A stretch of DNA of 64,000 nt from Ophiura sarsii (GCA_035610835.1 CM069456.1:24682234-24746233), one strand, 5' to 3'. Numbered from the stretch's first letter, positions 47,338 through 58,600 are shown. The notes: generated from the sequence alone by a model not told the origin. Program-made: numbers and translations.

Positions 47338-47956
47338 GGGGGTACTTAAGGAAGTTTTTTGTTGAATTTTGTTAGTGCTGTAATTATTGAACCATGACTC
47401 AAATGTATATAAAGGTATACCTTTTTGGAAAGGAAATGGATCAGAGAATCCAAATTTGCCATCAATTTTGACCAAAAATGTTGATTTTTTGAGAAAATCA
47501 CTTTTTTGACCCAATTTTGTTGAACAAAGCTAACAAACATAATTTTGAGTTAAAAATGCCCCAATCACTTGATGATGATGTTAAGACTCTAATGAAGGGA
47601 CGATTTTTTTTTAAAACCTAATCCAATATTTTTTGAAATTTTGACAAAAAAGTGTAAAACAAAAATTTAAAAAAAATCGTCCCTTCATTAGTGTCTTAAC
47701 ATCATTATAAAGTGATTTGGCCATTTTTTACTCAAAATTATTTTTGTTAGCTTTGTTCAAAAAAATTTGGGTCAAAAAAGTGAATTTTGTGATTTTCTCA
47801 AAAAATCTACTTTTTTGGTCAAAATTGACGCCAAATTTGAATTCTCTGATCCATTTCCTTTCCAAAAATGTATACTTTTATATGCATTTGATTAATAGTT
47901 CAATAATTACTCACAAAATTAAAAAAATCAAATCAAAAACTTCCTTAAGTCCCCCC
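47338..47956. mobile_element. 619-bp long-hairpin foldback, TAA target duplication
   Basis: The two halves are inverted copies across nearly the whole length: TACTTAAGGAAGTTTTT / AAAACTTCCTTAAGTC, GGATCAGAGAATCCAAATTT / AAATTTGAATTCTCTGATCC, and GAAGGGACGATTTTTTTTTA against AAAAATCGTCCCTTCATTAG near the centre. TAA stands at both ends (47335-47337, 47957-47959). A decayed half-copy is at 56190-56480. No transposase. Confidence 0.85.
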
Positions 47957-47959
47957 TAA

Positions 47960-48840
47960 GGGAAGGAAATATTATTTCATAAAAGGACACCCGTCATTCC
48001 AGAGAGTATAAGGACGAGTTGACTATGGACAATTACGACATTGGGAATTGATGTTTCCGGGGATGTTTCGCCTCGTCAACGAGTTCAACCGTTCATTATG
48101 ATTGAAGACATAACAGGTATCATTTTCGCCTGGTGCAGCAGAAACACCTAAGAGATGGGGTATAAATCTGCTATGTACATCAGAATAATTCTATAGAAGA
48201 TGTGACGAAACTAGATTGAAAATAGATATGGAACGAAATAACGAAATGCGACTTACGAGCGTATATCCATTATAATTACTTTCAGCATATAGAAGTATGT
48301 AAAGTGTGGTAACTTATATTGTCGATTTTAATTTCATGAATGCATCCTGCTTAAACATTTAAAAACACTAACGAACAAATTACAAACAGAAAACAAACAA
48401 AAACTATAAAAAAAGGTTCAAGCTTTTTCGAGAGTGTTTATATAGTTGGTGCAAATTGGATGCGGAGTGTTTGGATTGTATAAGTTAGACACTGTCAAAG
48501 AGATCCCCAAAAAGTCAAATTAGGCGAACTCTGAGAGATCTACACTAATGCACCATAACTTATAAACAATTAACTTACACATTTCTAGTAAATGTAAGGT
48601 CTGAAACCAGCAATTTTAATTCATAATATACATTAATCTGATAATTTGCATATTTTACCATGCTTCTTTTCTTTATTTTTATTTATCCTTATTGTTTCGA
48701 TTTTGGCATCATATTATCGTATAATCTTTCGTTTGACAAGAATTTGGCGTTTTATAAATTAATAATAATATCATACACATTCGAAACTCATCATGTGACC
48801 TGAAAATATCTAGAGAAATGACATGATGTGCTCATTGGAA
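47960..48840. other. Intergenic, nothing recognised
   Basis: AT-rich, no supported feature. Confidence 0.5.
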
Positions 48841-48975
48841 CAAATATGTTTTAAGAAGGTCTTTTAAAAGCATTGATTGAAACACAACAACGAATGTCCA
48901 CAGAAAGAGGGTTCCACAATTGTGGTGCGGATAAAGAAAATGCTTTGATTACCATCTATACGAAGATGATGTTTT
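48841..48975 (-). pseudogene. CR1/L2-like LINE 3' end, reverse transcriptase C-terminal relic
   Basis: Minus-strand reading gives HLRIDGNQ, then after a one-base shift AFSLSAPQLWNPLSVDIR, then INAFKRPS, a stop and, after a second frame change, a KTYLF-like tail. This is the GDRAFS..APxLWNxLP..IR...FK..LKTYLF pattern that closes many CR1/L2/Rex1-type LINE polyproteins. Upstream sequence to about 49140 may belong to it but is too decayed to call. Confidence 0.6.
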
Positions 48976-49010
48976 TTGTTTTTGAAATTGAAATAAAGAG
49001 TTTATTTGAT

Positions 49011-50039
49011 GATTTTACCCAATAAGTAGGTGGACAAAGAACACAGATAGAATTTATTGCAATGGAAGGCGGATCCCAATATTTGCAAAGGCTTCTAAGA
49101 TAGAAATCTTCCCTAATAACATTGAAATAAATCTTGCAGTGACAATCAGCGGTAGCCCCTTACCATGGATGACGTCATCGAACATATGACGTCATTTGTT
49201 GGATTTTTACCATTTAATATTTGATAGAAGGAAATGTATTTGATAATTCTTGAATTATTCCTTTCATGATTATTAATGAATAAATAGTGTTGGCAATTGT
49301 ACTATTCTTGTCGTCTTCCAACGGGAGGAGAGAACAGGTTGTTGTTGAGCAAAACGTGGTGGCGGCGAAAGCAAAAACAAATCGGGAGGGGGAAGAACCC
49401 ACATTTGGTTTTATGCTGTGTTGCAACAAACAATGTAGAAAAATGCGCGCTAAGGCCACGAACAAAATAAACCCTGTTCTACGGGCCCGACCGACCCATT
49501 TTTTAGAAATCTGTGAAAAATGTTCACATGCAAATGAATATCGACCCAAATAATATTTTGGGCTTGTCAAAAGATTTACTAGATTTGTACAGTTTGATGT
49601 TTACGGTCATTTTCAAGGGGAGAACACCCGACCGACCGACTCATCCTGATATGCCTGAGAGGTCCGTTTGCTCGTCGTGTCTAAATAGGGTTTCTTTTCT
49701 TCGCGCAAACATTTTCAGTTTCGTATAACTGAAATGATATGCTGGGAGGCTAGTTTACGTCATTTGTAATTTGCTTTTTTTGTGTATTTTTTAATGAACA
49801 TTTAGGGGTGGGGGACGAAAAGAATCTGAGTGCAGCTTAAAGGTGAGTGACCCGACCTTCAATTCTCCTCCATAAACATTACGATTTTGGTAGACCAGAT
49901 GCAATTCCATTTTCTCTTGTATTTCTGTTCAAAGCAACTCATGACGTTGATTTTTTCTGGTTATTTATTTCGGAAAAATATACAGGCCTAAAGACAAATG
50001 TATCAATCAATGATATGCTTTTCGTATTCGGCTATACGC
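49011..50039. other. Intergenic with a CpG-richer block
   Basis: 49300-49720 is richer in GC and CpG than its surroundings and has an 88-codon plus frame (49287-49553) with CCNKQC and CEKC, then another to 49728. I recognise no family. It could be an exon of an unplaced gene or chance; not called as CDS. Confidence 0.3.
49170..49194. promoter_or_regulatory. Pair of perfect TGACGTCA (CRE-type) palindromes
   Basis: TGACGTCA at 49170-49177 and 49187-49194, 17 bases apart. This is the full consensus of CREB/ATF binding sites. They lie about 100 bases upstream of the CpG-richer block. Confidence 0.35.
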
Positions 50040-50041
50040 TA

Positions 50042-50285
50042 ACACTTTCTATGCGGCCATTGGTTTTACAATATACAAAATCATTTTTTCAAAAACCTTT
50101 CCCAACTTTCAAGGTCTATCTCAAGGATCACTGAATCAATACTAGGTATGTTTGTACTTATTTCAATGTATTCTTATGGTTATTCCAAATATAGTGATGA
50201 AATTCAATAATGTGGACATTTTTGAAACATTTTGTGACCGGCATTTTTGAATGTCGTCTGCAGAAGCCTGCCGCATGGGAAGTGC
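50042..50285. mobile_element. MITE family X copy 2, intact
   Basis: ACACTTTCTATGCGGCC to GCCGCATGGGAAGTGC with TA on both sides (50040-50041, 50286-50287). It supplies the uninterrupted structure (CAATACTAGGTATGTTTGTA, then GGTTATTCCAAATATAGTG) used to define the insertion site in copy 1. Confidence 0.8.
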
Positions 50286-50287
50286 TA

Positions 50288-51113
50288 AGATACAACGATG
50301 ATCTTGGTTCCTGGCAATCCTAGTGGTATCGTGTGATGTAGTTTTCTATTCAGAGCAACTTATGGTATGTTTTTATGAAAGGAATGATATGTTTTATGAC
50401 GATTTCATTCAGAAAAGCATATACTTGCTCAGAATACAAAGAGATATGACTGATATGTTTGATTTTTGTAACGTTATCTTTATCTTTGTATTAATTAGCT
50501 ATAGGCATATGATAGGGCCTATGTTTTTCTGAAAGGAATCATTCGAAGGCATATTTATATACGGAATCATTCTTTTCATTAAAACATGCAAAATATATTC
50601 AAAGCAGTGTGTTGTGCCTTTAACGGGCGTTCAGATTCTTGGAAGCCTAATTCTAGGTACCAATAAGTATTGTTAAACCAATCTATAATTTAAAAATAAC
50701 ACACACTGGTGTATTCAATGATGGTCACCATACACGTATCTCTATCTCAATTAATTATACACACACAGCGTTAGGTTTCATAAATCCCTTTCGCAATTTT
50801 CAATCTGAAACCAATCTAACACAGCGCTACTAAGTGTTTGAGGTGTTTACCCTTCCCCCGAGGATAAAGATTCATCTATTTGTTGTTGTTGAAAATGGTC
50901 TATTCCTTCCATTCTAAATCCATACTATAGTTGCCTTCCTCTGGACACTGTATCGTAACTTTACAGACGTAGATTTACGCACGCGTATGTATTTTCAGTC
51001 TTTCTACGCTCGTGTATATACACCAGCGCCTCGAGTAGGCGCGCGCGTTTACGTGCTGGAATTAGTAAAATACGCGGTTACGTCACTGTTAGATCCGTGA
51101 CCATTAAGGTGCG
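50288..51113. other. Intergenic, nothing recognised
   Basis: No supported feature. Confidence 0.5.
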
Positions 51114-51116
51114 TTC

Positions 51117-51235
51117 ATACTCCCGTCGTTGCGCATCGACCGACGTCGATGGATAAAAGTTGACATTGCTTCAACTCGTGCGCCGATGTCCATCGACATC
51201 GGGCGATGCGCAACGACGGGAGTATGAACGCACCT
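51117..51235. mobile_element. 119-bp palindromic MITE, AGGTGCGTTCATACTCCCGT ends, TTA duplication
   Basis: AGGTGCGTTCATACTCCCGT and ACGGGAGTATGAACGCACCT are exact inverted ends with TTA on each side (51114-51116, 51236-51238). The interior pairs further (GCGCATCG / CGATGCGC; TCGATGGA / TCCATCGA). CpG-rich, unlike its surroundings, which suggests recent arrival. Confidence 0.85.
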
Positions 51236-51394
51236 TTAGGATACTTTTATCTTTCTTGATGGATTTGGCAAGATGGACTAATTTTAATTTAAAAAATAGC
51301 TCCTATATGTACCTCCCATTATTGAGAGAATTGAGAGATAATAACAAATGTAGCACACCGAATCAGTTGGAGTGATGTCTAATGCATTTTAGTA

Positions 51395-51930
51395 CCCTCT
51401 TGACCTCTAAATCCAAGATGGCTGCCAACGTCATCTCGAAATTGTGATAAATTGATATAATCTTCGCACACTTTTGTATAATGACAAAAAGGTGTCTTAC
51501 CTACTAATTTCGGCATATAAAGCAATTGCTAAGTTGACTAGCATTTTTGGAGACTGGTGTAGACCTCAACATTTAAAATGGTAGCTGGCGGCCATTATTA
51601 CAAATGAAATGTTGTAATTTTGTTTCCTGCATTACAGGACCTAAATGAACAATAACTTAGTTTCTTTTTATACCAACGTTGACCATAATATTGACTGGAA
51701 AAATTCAACTGGAATGCGTACATTACATTTGCTGACCGCATTGACCTTTTAGAATCCAAGATGGTGGCTGTCGGCCCCGCTGTCGGCCATCTTGAAATAC
51801 TAACAATTGTATACATGACACTAATGGACAGATGATAAGGTGTTTTTTCCTACTAATGTTGGCATGAAAATTGTTGTTGTGGCCACTGAAGCATCCATCA
51901 CGATCAAGTAGCTGTAAAATGGTCATAGAT
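51395..51930. repeat. Three degenerate ~173-bp tandem units (CCAAGATGGCTGCC)
   Basis: CCAAGATGGCTGCC (51408), AAATGGTAGCTGGCGGCC (51581) and CCAAGATGGTGGCTGTCGGC (51755) recur at about 173-base spacing, each followed by a CCTACTAATKTYGGCAT-like phrase. Old tandem repeat. Confidence 0.65.
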
Positions 51931-52419
51931 CCGATATGGAATTATCCTAATTGGAAATGACTCCACTTATGTAATGACTCTACTTATGTAATGACTCTTA
52001 TTGTATCTGTACATGCTATTAAATCATGGCCATGATTGCCAACATCTTATATACCTATAAGTAGCGGATTACATTTTTATAACCTTATATTTGCCCGACT
52101 GGGAAAGGAGGGTGCCTGAGCCTATTGGGGGGCTAGGAGACCGATACGAGAGTCAGATGGGCTCCTAGACCCCCGAATGGGAAGCGAGAAGCGATCAAGG
52201 TATGGCCCCAGACTATATGTGATTAATTGCAATAATATGACCTTTTGAATGCAAGGTACTCATTTGGTTACTGATAGAGTTCATACTTGGCAACTGTACA
52301 TAGTTGGTTAAACTGTCTGTATAGCTGCCCGATTCAAGGTATGGCCCACTGCTTTCGTCATCATCGCTGCTATCGTCTCTTCTGATACTGCTGTTCCCAC
52401 CGTTGAACTTGTATAGGAA
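51931..52419. other. Intergenic with a short inverted pair
   Basis: GGGGGGCTAGGAG (52127) and CTCCTAGACCCCC (52162) could form a stem. Nothing else. Confidence 0.4.
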
Positions 52420-53692
52420 TCAGGAGGATAGAGAGGGTTTGGTGTAACGTAGTGGTCGACATAGGCCGTTCATTATGTAGGTGCCATCCATGACCAATCG
52501 GTGACGGGTGATTCTGGAGCTGGTAATTGGTTTGCACGTATGCAAGATAATTTGCATCGCTCCAAATGCGGGCGAAGGATGGAGGAGAATAAAGGTATTG
52601 TTTTTAGACCGTACCCGTGTTATATTGTCTGACATGAATGCGTTCGATAGTATTATTGGATGGAGGGTATGTGAGCTCTGGCATATGCTAAACTTTGGTG
52701 AGGTTCTAGGCAGAGTTGTCCACTACACAGTAGATCTCGATGTTGGTCTTCACTACTGTCATGACTGTCCATTTGTATTCCTCCTTAGGAATGCTTGAAG
52801 ACGGACAGTATTTTCAGGCTTACCAAAGAAAGCATGGAAATAGGCTCTGCTGGAGGGAAATATATCCTTCATGAACACATTACGGATCTTACTTTTCTGG
52901 CGCAGTAGTCGTTTACTGTCATCGACTGAAAAGCCCTGATCGTAAGAATCATTTACCAAATTGAGTCTCTCTGCATTCTTGTGCCGTTAAAACATACTGC
53001 ACAAGTTTCTTAGCATAGTCCCCCCTGGTTTACATGCTGCCATCCGCCTTCTCCTTGTCTTCACTTGTATGTTGGTAAGACGCCATATGACACCCATATC
53101 AATGATATAAGTGTATACTGTACACTGGAGTCAGGTATTACAGTGAAATTCAGTATTTGCTGAAGTTTGCTGTGTTATACGTATTGTTCCATTTGTATTG
53201 TTCCATTTGCATTATTAAAGATGGAAAGGCATATTCGTCTGTGACTCGATGCTGCATGACATATTTAAGGCTTATAAGGCTCCGCTCTCTTCAACAAATC
53301 GAAGAACTTGGGCAAAGGCTTCACACTCTGCATTTGTTCATTTTTTGCCTTCATGTTCTCACTGCCCCCTTTCTCTATGTTGGTTTGAGAAATGACCATG
53401 TTTTTTTCGTGGAATTCTGTCATTTATGATTTGATGGCTTCTTTATATAAATTCGTTCATTCTTGAATTGTTCCACTTTTCTCTTGCCATCGTCATGTGT
53501 TGTCTGAATATCGTTAGCCAACTTGTCTGATGCTGGAATGCCAGACTGCAGTGATCTAAGTGTCTGATCTGATAGGTCGAACAGGTCGCATTTGAACTCC
53601 TCCAGACAATCACTTATATCCTGTATTGCTTGTTTGTTGGTTGTCATCTTGTTATACAATGCAGTTGCGCACATTTGATCACCAATAATCAT
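52420..53692 (-). pseudogene. Frameshifted relic of an uncharacterised, possibly mobile, multi-domain protein
   Basis: Read on the minus strand, blocks occur in protein order: SDQTLRSLQSGIPASDKLAN with GKRKVEQFKNERIY (53692-53420), LNLVNDSYDQGFSVDDSKRL with FMKDIFPSSRAYFHAFFGKP and LQAFLRR (52970-52759), then LRPHLERCKL, YQLQNHPSPIGHGW and a Pro/Ser tail (52620-52430) in changing frames. The order resembles a large uncharacterised protein found in many copies in marine invertebrate genomes, which I recall but cannot name. Frameshifts and stops show it is dead. Confidence 0.45.
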
Positions 53693-53897
53693 GACGTCAG
53701 TGATACCGGGACTTTAGATTAATGCGAATCTTTAAATATGGCATGTTGAGAGATGGCGGTTCTTATTCGTTTTTATGATAAATATGATGTTTTGTTCTAT
53801 ATATCTACGCGATTTGGGCGAGATAATTATTTTTCTAACATATAGTGCACAATGTTGTGCTTGTTGGACAACTCCTTTAAGAGAAACTGATAGACAA

Positions 53898-54002
53898 ACA
53901 TGCGTAGTATTGGTTCAGTAATTCTTGAGATAAGACTTTGAAAGTTGGGAAAGGTTTCTGAAGCATCTGTTTTGCACATGGCAACAGCCGCGTGGAAAGT
54001 GT
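53898..54002 (-). mobile_element. MITE family X fragment (half element)
   Basis: In reverse complement: ACTTTCCACGCGGCTGTTGC, GAAACCTTTCCCAACTTTC, AGAATTACTGAACCAATACT. TA follows the tip (54003-54004). The other half is absent, as in the 42165 fragment, which also breaks off near CCAATACTAGGC. Confidence 0.75.
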
Positions 54003-54799
54003 TAAACACGTACAGTATTGCTCGACTATTATAGTAGTGGGTAATAATGAAATCTTTGGGTTGTATCAGGGACAATCGAATGGAGGGACAAGAAACTATT
54101 GTACTATTATATAAGTATGCGTGTTGTAGGGGTGCAAATATCATCAGTTGAGCAAGCATACACAATACATTCATGAATGGGCACTGGTACAAATCTCAGC
54201 AATTATACTGCACGACTCGCTGTGTGTCTTGCTCGATATGGATGGACCCACTTGACTACCGTGCAATTCCTACTGAAACTATACTCTAGAAATGCAAATA
54301 TATCATCAAAGAACATCATTTTCCGATTAATTTGGCTATTGGAATCAATACGAACAAAATGTCAATAGTTTAAACTGTCCATGAAAATCATTAATTGCTT
54401 TGTTCTAGCATGTTCTCACATTTTTTATAAATCAATTTTTTCCAAATATACCGATTATTATTAACACTAGAACGTTATTTTTTGAACAAATCACGTATAA
54501 ATTATATTCAGTTTGACCTACACTGAAAAATAAATTGGTGTCACAGCGACACCTTCTTGGAGTCAACTGTAAATGACACTTACAAAGGTGTTATTTTGAC
54601 TCCAAAATTGGTGTAATCGTCAATGATATGGGTTTGCAGATAATTTACGGTGACACCGTTAAGTGACGGACACCTTTCAGTGATCATTTAGTGATTTACA
54701 CCAAAACTGGTGTCAGATTAATTGAAATAACTCCAAGGGCGTCAATAGTTGGCGGGAAAGCTCACGGTTCTTAGAGGTGTCGAAGCAGCATGACACCAA

Positions 54800-54975
54800 T
54801 TAGTGTAATTCTGACACCAATTGGTGTAATTCTCACACCAACTGGTGTAATTCTGACACCAATTGGTGTAATTCTCACACCAAATTGGTGTAATTCTGAC
54901 ACCAAATTGGTGTAATTCTCACACCAATGGGTGTAATTCTGACACCAATTGGTGTAATTCTGACACCAAATTGGG
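54800..54975. repeat. Minisatellite of ACACCAATTGGTGT palindromes
   Basis: Nine copies, 19 to 21 bases apart, of (T/A)MTCTSACACCAAYTGGTGTA. ACACCAATTGGTGT is self-complementary over 14 bases, so each unit is a small palindrome. ACACC/GGTGT words also fill the rest of the host element. Confidence 0.85.
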
Positions 54976-55432
54976 CGTCTATCAACATATCAACGCATGC
55001 GTTTTCTCGTCGCCATTTTGTCTACATGTTACGAGACGGTAAGACTGGTAAGTACCGATCTGCTCCATTTCCAAACATTTTTGATAATAATTATGATACA
55101 ATTAGCGTAATGTAAGCCTTGTTCATGTTGTTTAATATTGCGCCAACTAACTGATGAAATAAATTACAATTTCATAGTCAGAGACTAGCATTTTGTTGGA
55201 CTGTGTGTCAGTGCATGGACCTACTAGTACTATGTGTGTGTTCGTCATGCATGCATACGATGATATGTGCAACATTACATATACATGTAGCCCGATTTAT
55301 CTGGCTCAGTGGTCGTCTTTTTCATACGGACGTCTTACATTACGCTAATTGTATCATAATTATTATCAAAAATGTCTGGAAATGGAGCAGATCGGTACTT
55401 ACCAGTCTTACCGGCTCCTAAACATGTGCTAT

Positions 55433-55628
55433 CTCAATATGACTCTTAAGAGAGTCAATATTACACCCCATTCGGGGTGTAATGACATTTTTCGAAAATG
55501 GGTCCTCAGGTAACCACCCTAGGTGTCAAACTCAATATGACACTTAAGAGAGTCAATATTACACCCCATTTGGGGTGTAATGGCATTTTTCGAAAATGGT
55601 CCTCAGGTAACCACCCTAGGTGTCAAAA
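55433..55628. repeat. 99-bp direct duplication
   Basis: CTCAATATGACWCTTAAGAG...CACCCTAGGTGTCAAA twice, with few differences. Each copy contains the hairpin TTACACCCCATTYGGGGTGTAA. Confidence 0.85.
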
Positions 55629-55763
55629 TGAATATGACCCCCAAGGGTGTCAAATTTTATACCCATAATGGTGTCAATTTGACACCTTTAGGTGGCCAAC
55701 TGAGGACCCATTTTTTGACACTTGTTTTAGCGTCAAAGTGACACCAAATTATTTTTCAGTGTA

Positions 55764-56189
55764 GGCCTAAAAACAATTTGGAAAATTATATTTTGATCTT
55801 TTATCGAAAGGTTATAGGGCAACCTTTGAGTTCCTTGAATAAAACACACCCCAACTACTAGAGCTAACCCGCAACACGCATGTTATGTTATTGAATACAA
55901 TTGAATACGATGATGTAGCGATACAATAGGCCGTTTCTAGTCCCGGCATTCGATTGTCCCTGGTTGTATTCATCTTTACGCGCGTGGGCTGCCCACGTTA
56001 CATCCAATACCATTGTTGGCTTGCTTAATCACCACGTAAATAGTTAAATTTACCGCGGCTAGTTATCAGTTTAGTAATCATCTACTGGGATTTTAAATTA
56101 TGATTACATATTTTGCATTTCCCTTAATTAGTTCATATTGTGGATATTTTTTTTCTTCCCTTACCAATAACTAGTGGCTTAGGACTTAG
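55764..56189. other. Intergenic, nothing recognised
   Basis: No supported feature. Confidence 0.5.
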
Positions 56190-56930
56190 GGAATTTGTTT
56201 TTGGAATTTTGTGAGTGCTGTAATTATTGAACTATGACTCAAATGTATATAAAAGTATACATTTTTGGATCCACTTTTTTGACCAACATATTTTGAACAA
56301 AGCTAACAAAAATAGTTTTGAGTAAAAAATGCCCATAAAACTTGATGATGATGTAAAGAAACTAACTTACGGACGATTTTTTTTTACCTATCTAATATTT
56401 TTCGAAATTTTCACTAAAAAGTGCCAACAAAAAAAAGTTTCCATTTTTTCACTTTTTGGCACTTTTTGGTCAAAATGTCAATGTGCAGTGATCAATACGG
56501 GACAAATACGGGATATGTGCTTGGTAACCTTCGGTCTTTTCTCCCGCGTATTGTATTGAATATGCGAATTGGAAACTTCACGTCAATGGTGCTAATCATA
56601 ATCTTTATGGACAATTTGGTACCAAATAGGGCCGAAAAGATTTATCAAAATGTCTATCTAGCCTGTTTGGTCAACAAATAATTGGTAATCACTCTATAGG
56701 ACATAAACAAAGTGTATGCCTTTGATACGATATGAGTTGGGTGCAATTTTGGCATTTTTTACCCAAAACTGATTTTGTTACGTTGTCCGAAAATTGTTTG
56801 AGCCAAGAAAAAGGATATTTTTGTAAAAATTCAACCAAAAAAATCAGCGTTTCAGTGCAATCATCAGATTGTACACATATCATTAATCTGTCATGGTGTC
56901 GTATATCGCCACATCGCCGGAAACGATAGC
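56190..56930. mobile_element. Decayed relative of the long-hairpin foldback family
   Basis: 56190-56480 follows the left half of the 47338 element (GTGCTGTAATTATTGAAC, ATGACTCAAATGTATATAAA, GAACAAAGCTAACAAAAATA, TGATGATGATGTAAAG, GGACGATTTTTTTT). 56690-56860 resembles a right half closer to the 60.4-61.4 kb copy (TTTTTTACCCAAAACTGATT, then TTGTTACGTTGTC). The middle is replaced or lost. Confidence 0.65.
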
Positions 56931-56985
56931 TAGCTAGGCTGATGACTCAATCAAAACCAGATATCTTATACCTCTTATTCAGTGG

Positions 56986-57312
56986 GCATGTGTGGCGCAG
57001 TGGGTAGAGCTCTGGACTCATGATCTAAAGGTTGTGGGTTCGAGTCCCGCTGTGGTCAACATGTTGTGCTCTTGAGTAAGGCACTTTACCGCAATTACTC
57101 CTCTCTACCCAGGTGTATTTAAATGGGTACCGGCATTCTTCAGTGCTGGGAAGGTAACAGACTCGCAGTGGAGGAGGTGTAGCGAGCCCCACACAGCAAC
57201 ATTATAAAAAGGAGTGAGTCTGGCCCTATCGCTTTGAAAGGGAGATGGGCACTCCGCTCCTGGTATTACAGGATCGACCGCCCTATACCTATATCTACGC
57301 AAACAGTGGTTC
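56986..57312 (+). mobile_element. tRNA-derived SINE (single copy)
   Basis: The head has A box TGGCGCAGTGGGTAGAGC, anticodon-like CAT in loop CTCATGA, and B box GGTTCGAGTCC. The body begins TTGTGCTCTTGAGTAAGGCA, a phrase typical of many animal tRNA-SINE bodies, and runs to about CAAACAGTGGTTCATG. The acceptor stem is mostly unpaired, so it is not a tRNA gene. Confidence 0.75.
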
Positions 57313-57404
57313 ATGAAATGTAGAGTTTTAATTGTGGCGCGAAATCAGTGAAAAATTCCACTAGTCGCCGCTAGCTTAGGCTGTTTACAAATTCACCGCC
57401 AGAG

Positions 57405-57675
57405 ACATGTCTTCCCCAAAGGAGAAGACATTGGTCCCCAAAGGAGAAGACATCGGTCCCCAAAGGAGAAGACATCGGTCCCCAAAGGAGAAGACATCGG
57501 TCCCTAAAGGAGGAGACATCGGTCCCCAAAGGAGGAGACATCGGTCCCCAAAGGAGGAGACATCGGTCCCCAAAGGAGGAGACATCGGTCCCCAAAGGAG
57601 AAGACATCGGTCCCCAAAGGAGAAGACATCGGTCCCCAATTGAGGAGACAATTGTCCCCATAGGAGGAGATATCG
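57405..57675. repeat. 22-bp minisatellite, about 12 copies
   Basis: Unit GGAGAAGACATCGGTCCCCA plus AA, starting at 57421, 57443, 57465 and so on, with GAGGAGAC variants in the middle. Because 22 leaves remainder 1 on division by 3, all frames of one strand read the same cyclic 22-residue peptide; this explains the overlapping ~105-codon frames on the minus strand. Confidence 0.9.
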
Positions 57676-57679
57676 GCGA

Positions 57680-58000
57680 GCAACGATAAGAAATTGTGCC
57701 ATTTATCAATTTTTATACAGAAAAAAGTGGCACTAAATCTCACTGGCTTTGGCTGGTTTGTCCATAAATTAACATACATTTTCTTGGTGGATTTTCGTGC
57801 ACAGACATGGGAATCTACCAAACAATTATGTGTGGCATCATTTCAAGAAAATCAATAAGCAGATCATAATCTTGTGCACCAAGACACGGTAGCATAATGT
57901 TTGTTAATTTTATGGACAAAACCAGCCATAGCCAGTGAGATTTAGTGCCACTTTTTTTTCTGTATACAAATTGATAAATGGCACAATTTCTTATCGTTGC
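57680..58000. mobile_element. Foldback element next to the 22-bp minisatellite
   Basis: GCAACGATAAGAAATTGTGC and GCACAATTTCTTATCGTTGC are exact inverted ends, and arms of about 95 bases continue through GTGGCACTAAATCTCACTGG / CCAGTGAGATTTAGTGCCAC and GTTTGTCCATAAATTAAC / GTTAATTTTATGGACAAAAC. No coding capacity. Confidence 0.85.
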
Positions 58001-58507
58001 ATTGTCTCAAGGCCAAAAAAATTAGTATCAAGATGTGCCTGACAATTGGTTGCATCTTTCTAGCTGAAAATTATTTAAATCCATCAAATATTTCTGGAAA
58101 TAATCTAGTATATGCTATCTAGGGGGAACTTACACATTTTGTTGGGTGTATATTATTCTGTTTATTTAAATACACTTTAGATATAGCATTATAGGCTATA
58201 CACATAACACAGTTGTGGCGATATTTTTGGTCACCTTTCGCTGGAAAAATTGGCTGAAAAAAGTGGGGTAGGGTTAGGGTTAAAGGTATATACTCAATTT
58301 TTATGAATGAGGTGTCAAATTACGGCGAAGAAATAACCTTGATTCATGATTATCTCAGACTTTGGTATCGATTTAATATTAATTTTGAGTTAGCTAACAT
58401 ACAAGCGCAAGGTCAGGAACCTTTCGTGTTAGGTGTATATATTTTAAAAATCCAAAAACAAACAAAAAATCTTTAAAAAAATCAACAAAAAAAGAGAAAA
58501 CAGTTTT
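58001..58507. other. Intergenic, nothing recognised
   Basis: AT-rich; no supported feature. Confidence 0.5.
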
Positions 58508-58600
58508 TTAGGCCTCAGCGCATAGATCTACGCGCCGTAGCTTATTTCATATACCAATGCGGGCGGGCTTCTGAGACAGACCTTCTTCTTTGTTTGGCCT
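58508..58600. mobile_element. Right-end fragment of the AGGTTTGTCTCAAAG MITE family
   Basis: CCAATGCGGGCGGGCTTCTG, AGACAGACCTTCTTC and TTTGTTTGGCCT parallel the right end and flank of the 29866-30199 element. The left part is missing. Confidence 0.55.

Larger units (their letters stand above)
54531..55761. mobile_element. 1.2-kb foldback element, CACTGAAAAATAAATTGGTG ends
   Basis: TA flanks both sides (54529-54530, 55762-55763). CACTGAAAAATAAATTGGTG pairs with CACCAAATTATTTTTCAGTG. A second inverted pair lies inside: AAGACTGGTAAGTACCGATC (about 55041) against GATCGGTACTTACCAGTCTT (about 55391), continuing through TTGATAATAATTATGATACA. Contains a palindromic minisatellite (54800-54975) and a 99-bp direct duplication (55433-55628). 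Confidence 0.85.

Noticed and set aside
57371..57709. 105- to 112-codon frames with LLLWGPMSS-type repeats
   Set aside because: Product of the 22-bp minisatellite; same peptide in every frame.
58265..58280. Telomere-like GGGTAGGGTTAGGGTT
   Set aside because: Only two TTAGGG units; chance length, no array.
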